Shown piece by piece: positions 14,322 to 15,722 of a stretch of 15,722 nt of DNA; positions within the stretch are counted from its first letter, which is position 1, and each line of letters opens with the position of its first letter. Origin of the DNA: an uncultured Clostridia bacterium (GTDB lineage: Bacteria; Bacillota; Clostridia; HGM11327); the NCBI GenBank assembly GCA_905210525.1, contig CAJLXE010000013.1:1-15722 (forward strand). The letters are read 5' to 3'. The notes beneath the pieces were generated by a model. The model did no database searches. It was not told where the DNA came from and saw only the letters and a list, made by a program, of their open reading frames with translations. Both the position numbers and the translations under genes were made by a program.

Positions 14322-15722
14322 TCAAACCGGTTCTCCGCCCAATGTAACGGAAACCGAATTATTTATTTTCACATCAAGCAATTTTCCGCTTGTATCTTCA
14401 TCGCAAACAAAATAAACCTTTTTATTTGTTCTCGTTCTTCCCATTTGCTTTGATTTATCCGCCGCGTCCGCGTCATCCTCCGAAACCTTGCCCTCCGAAA
14501 GAATTTCAACCGTTTTTCCCACATACTCAGAACTTATCATCGCACTTATCCGATTCTGTTTTGCTATAAGCGTATTGAGACGTTCTTTCTTCACCGAATC
14601 GGGTATCTGATTGTCCATAACCGCCGCTTTTGTGCCGTTTCGCGGAGAATACGCAAACATAAACGCAAACGAAAAACCGATTTCATCAACCGCATCCAAT
14701 GTCAGTTTGAAGTCATCGTCGGTTTCACCCGGAAATCCGACTATAATATCGGTAGAAAGCTCAATTTTCGGCTGCACTTTACGGAGCTTTTCTACAATAT
14801 CTTTATATTTCCGATAATCGTACCGACGGTTCATTGCTTCAAGTATCCTGTCGCTTCCCGATTGAATGGGTAGATGCAGATGTTCGCAAAGCTTTTCGCA
14901 GTCACCGAACGCGTCTATAAGCTCGTCCGATATATCTTTAGGATGCGACGTCATAAAACGTATACGCTCTATTCCGTTTATCTTATTTATCTCTCTTATC
15001 AGTCTTGCAAAAGAATAATCCAGCTCTTTACCGTAAGAATTTACGTTCTGTCCGAGAAGTGTTATTTCTTTTGTTCCGTTTGCAGCCAGATTCTCAACAT
15101 CTCTGAGTATGGCGTCCGGCATCCTGCTTCTTTCCCTGCCCCTTACATACGGCACTATACAGTATGTACAGAAATTGTTGCAGCCGTACATTATATTCAA
15201 AAACGACGTTACGCTTTTTGCTCTCATAACGGGAGCGTTTTCCAAAACAGTATTGTCATTTTCATCATGATACAATGTACGTCTTTTCTTTGAATCATGC
15301 TCCGTAAGCGCACGCAATACCGCGCCCGGAAGCTTATCCGCACAATTTGTACCCAATATTATATCCACATGGGGAAATTTCGCCTTTATCTTTTTTGCAA
15401 AATCGTTTTGCTGTGTCATGCAACCAAGTATGCCTATTATAAGCGACGGATTTTTAATCTTAAGTTCTTTCAAAGTCCCTAAAAGTCCAAGGGTTCTCTG
15501 TTCGGCATGATCTCTTATGCAGCACGTATTAACAAGAATAATATCTGCATCCTTTTCCTTTGCAAGCTTTAATGCGTATGTAAATGCCTTTGGATCTTCA
15601 GGGTTAGGATAGTCAAGAGTCGTAAAATCAGGATCCGGATTTTCCTGTTCCTTAACTACATATACATTTTCAAATCCTAATTCTTTTAATAATCTTGATG
15701 TTACTGTATTTCCAGTTCCATG
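14322..15722 (-). CDS. miaB: tRNA-2-methylthio-N6-dimethylallyladenosine synthase MiaB, N-terminus replaced by foreign sequence
   Basis: MiaB is a radical-SAM methylthiotransferase that converts i6A37 of tRNA to ms2i6A37. The open frame runs from the window edge to stop TGA 14324-14322. From about 15545 downward it is MiaB: LVNTCCIRDHAEQR (second N-terminal cluster cysteine), GCMTQQ (third), radical-SAM CNNFCTYC (codons ending near 15159), VRGRERSR, LLGQNVNSYG, HLHLPIQSGSDRILE, DIIVGFPGET and a C-terminal TRAM-like region. Upstream of that, the frame encodes part of a phosphohexomutase instead of the MiaB N-terminus, so the expected first cysteine (in TYGCQMN-like sequence) is absent. As written the protein would not carry a complete auxiliary cluster. 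Genuine miaB upstream sequence is not in the window. Its stop is 20 nt from the mutS ATG. Confidence 0.9.
   Translation of the reverse strand, partial: HGTGNTVTSRLLKELGFENVYVVKEQENPDPDFTTLDYPNPEDPKAFTYALKLAKEKDADIILVNTCCIRDHAEQRTLGLLGTLKELKIKNPSLIIGILGCMTQQNDFAKKIKAKFPHVDIILGTNCADKLPGAVLRALTEHDSKKRRTLYHDENDNTVLENAPVMRAKSVTSFLNIMYGCNNFCTYCIVPYVRGRERSRMPDAILRDVENLAANGTKEITLLGQNVNSYGKELDYSFARLIREINKINGIERIRFMTSHPKDISDELIDAFGDCEKLCEHLHLPIQSGSDRILEAMNRRYDYRKYKDIVEKLRKVQPKIELSTDIIVGFPGETDDDFKLTLDAVDEIGFSFAFMFAYSPRNGTKAAVMDNQIPDSVKKERLNTLIAKQNRISAMISSEYVGKTVEILSEGKVSEDDADAADKSKQMGRTRTNKKVYFVCDEDTSGKLLDVKINNSVSVTLGGEPV
15537..15722 (-). pseudogene. Internal fragment of phosphoglucomutase/phosphomannomutase joined in frame to miaB
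   Basis: The 62 codons from the window edge translate to an alpha-D-phosphohexomutase segment. They begin HGTGN, continue LLKELGFENVYVVKEQE and PDPDFTTLDYPNPEDPKAF, and end ALKLAKEKDADII. In the real enzyme this starts domain 2 and is followed by the metal loop DPDADR; here MiaB LVNTCC takes over at that point. The active-site serine loop and metal loop are therefore both missing. Codon choice shifts to TTA, GGA, ACA, CCT and AGA, unlike the CTT/GGC/CCG-rich miaB part. The joint falls in codons for D-A-D-I-I, which both families can share. An assembly chimera is my first explanation; a real fusion or recombination is the alternative. Confidence 0.8.

Noticed and set aside
1..15722. CRISPR arrays, tRNA or rRNA genes, insertion sequences, phage or defence genes
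   Set aside because: I saw no regularly spaced repeats, no cloverleaf or rRNA sequence, no transposase or integrase motifs, and no recognisable defence cassette anywhere in the window.

Overview
The window looks like a chromosomal segment of an anaerobic Firmicute, most likely a Clostridia-class bacterium. This rests on purine-rich Shine-Dalgarno sites (AAAGGAG, CGGAGG), near-consensus TTGACA-17-TATAAT type promoters, heavy use of ATA (Ile) and AGA (Arg) codons, and gene order. The run rpsO - pnp - YlxY-type deacetylase matches the Bacillus/Clostridium order, and miaB - mutS - mutL - miaA is a common Clostridia cluster. I cannot place it to genus.

Region by region. (1) 1-3390, minus strand: a promoter and structured leader, then rpsO (ribosomal protein S15), a hairpin-rich gap, pnp (polynucleotide phosphorylase), and the first 128 codons of a membrane-anchored YlxY-like polysaccharide deacetylase that leaves the window at base 1. 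(2) 3391-3774: a gene-poor stretch holding the decayed 3' end of a glmS-like gene on the minus strand. (3) 3775-6360, plus strand: a strong promoter, a roughly 205-nt structured leader, a 761-residue stand-alone aconitase-superfamily hydratase (YbhJ-like, [4Fe-4S] ligands present) and a bidirectional terminator. (4) 6386-7042, minus strand: a MarR-family regulator converging on the hydratase gene. Its promoter is almost a copy of the hydratase promoter, a near-palindromic operator lies at its start point, and its leader carries several small hairpins and a 4-codon minicistron. (5) 7072-15722, minus strand: one compact operon, read as miaB, mutS, mutL, miaA and two tandem PHP-domain phosphoesterase genes, closed by a terminator. 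Junctions overlap or are only a few bases apart, except for 20 and 35 nt gaps.

How the parts relate. MiaA and MiaB are successive enzymes of the tRNA A37 modification ms2i6A, and MutS and MutL are the core of mismatch repair; all four appear to share a transcript. The PHP pair sits where hfq often follows miaA. The hydratase and MarR genes are likely one regulatory unit, because they converge on one terminator and have sibling promoters.

The most important caution is at the right edge. The last ~185 bases, still in frame with miaB, encode an internal piece of a phosphoglucomutase/phosphomannomutase with different codon usage, and they replace the true MiaB N-terminus. This is either an assembly chimera or a real rearrangement. 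I did not find a clearly new defence or mobile system. The best candidates for unreported biology are the tandem PHP pair in the repair/tRNA operon and the MarR-hydratase unit with its unusual leader.
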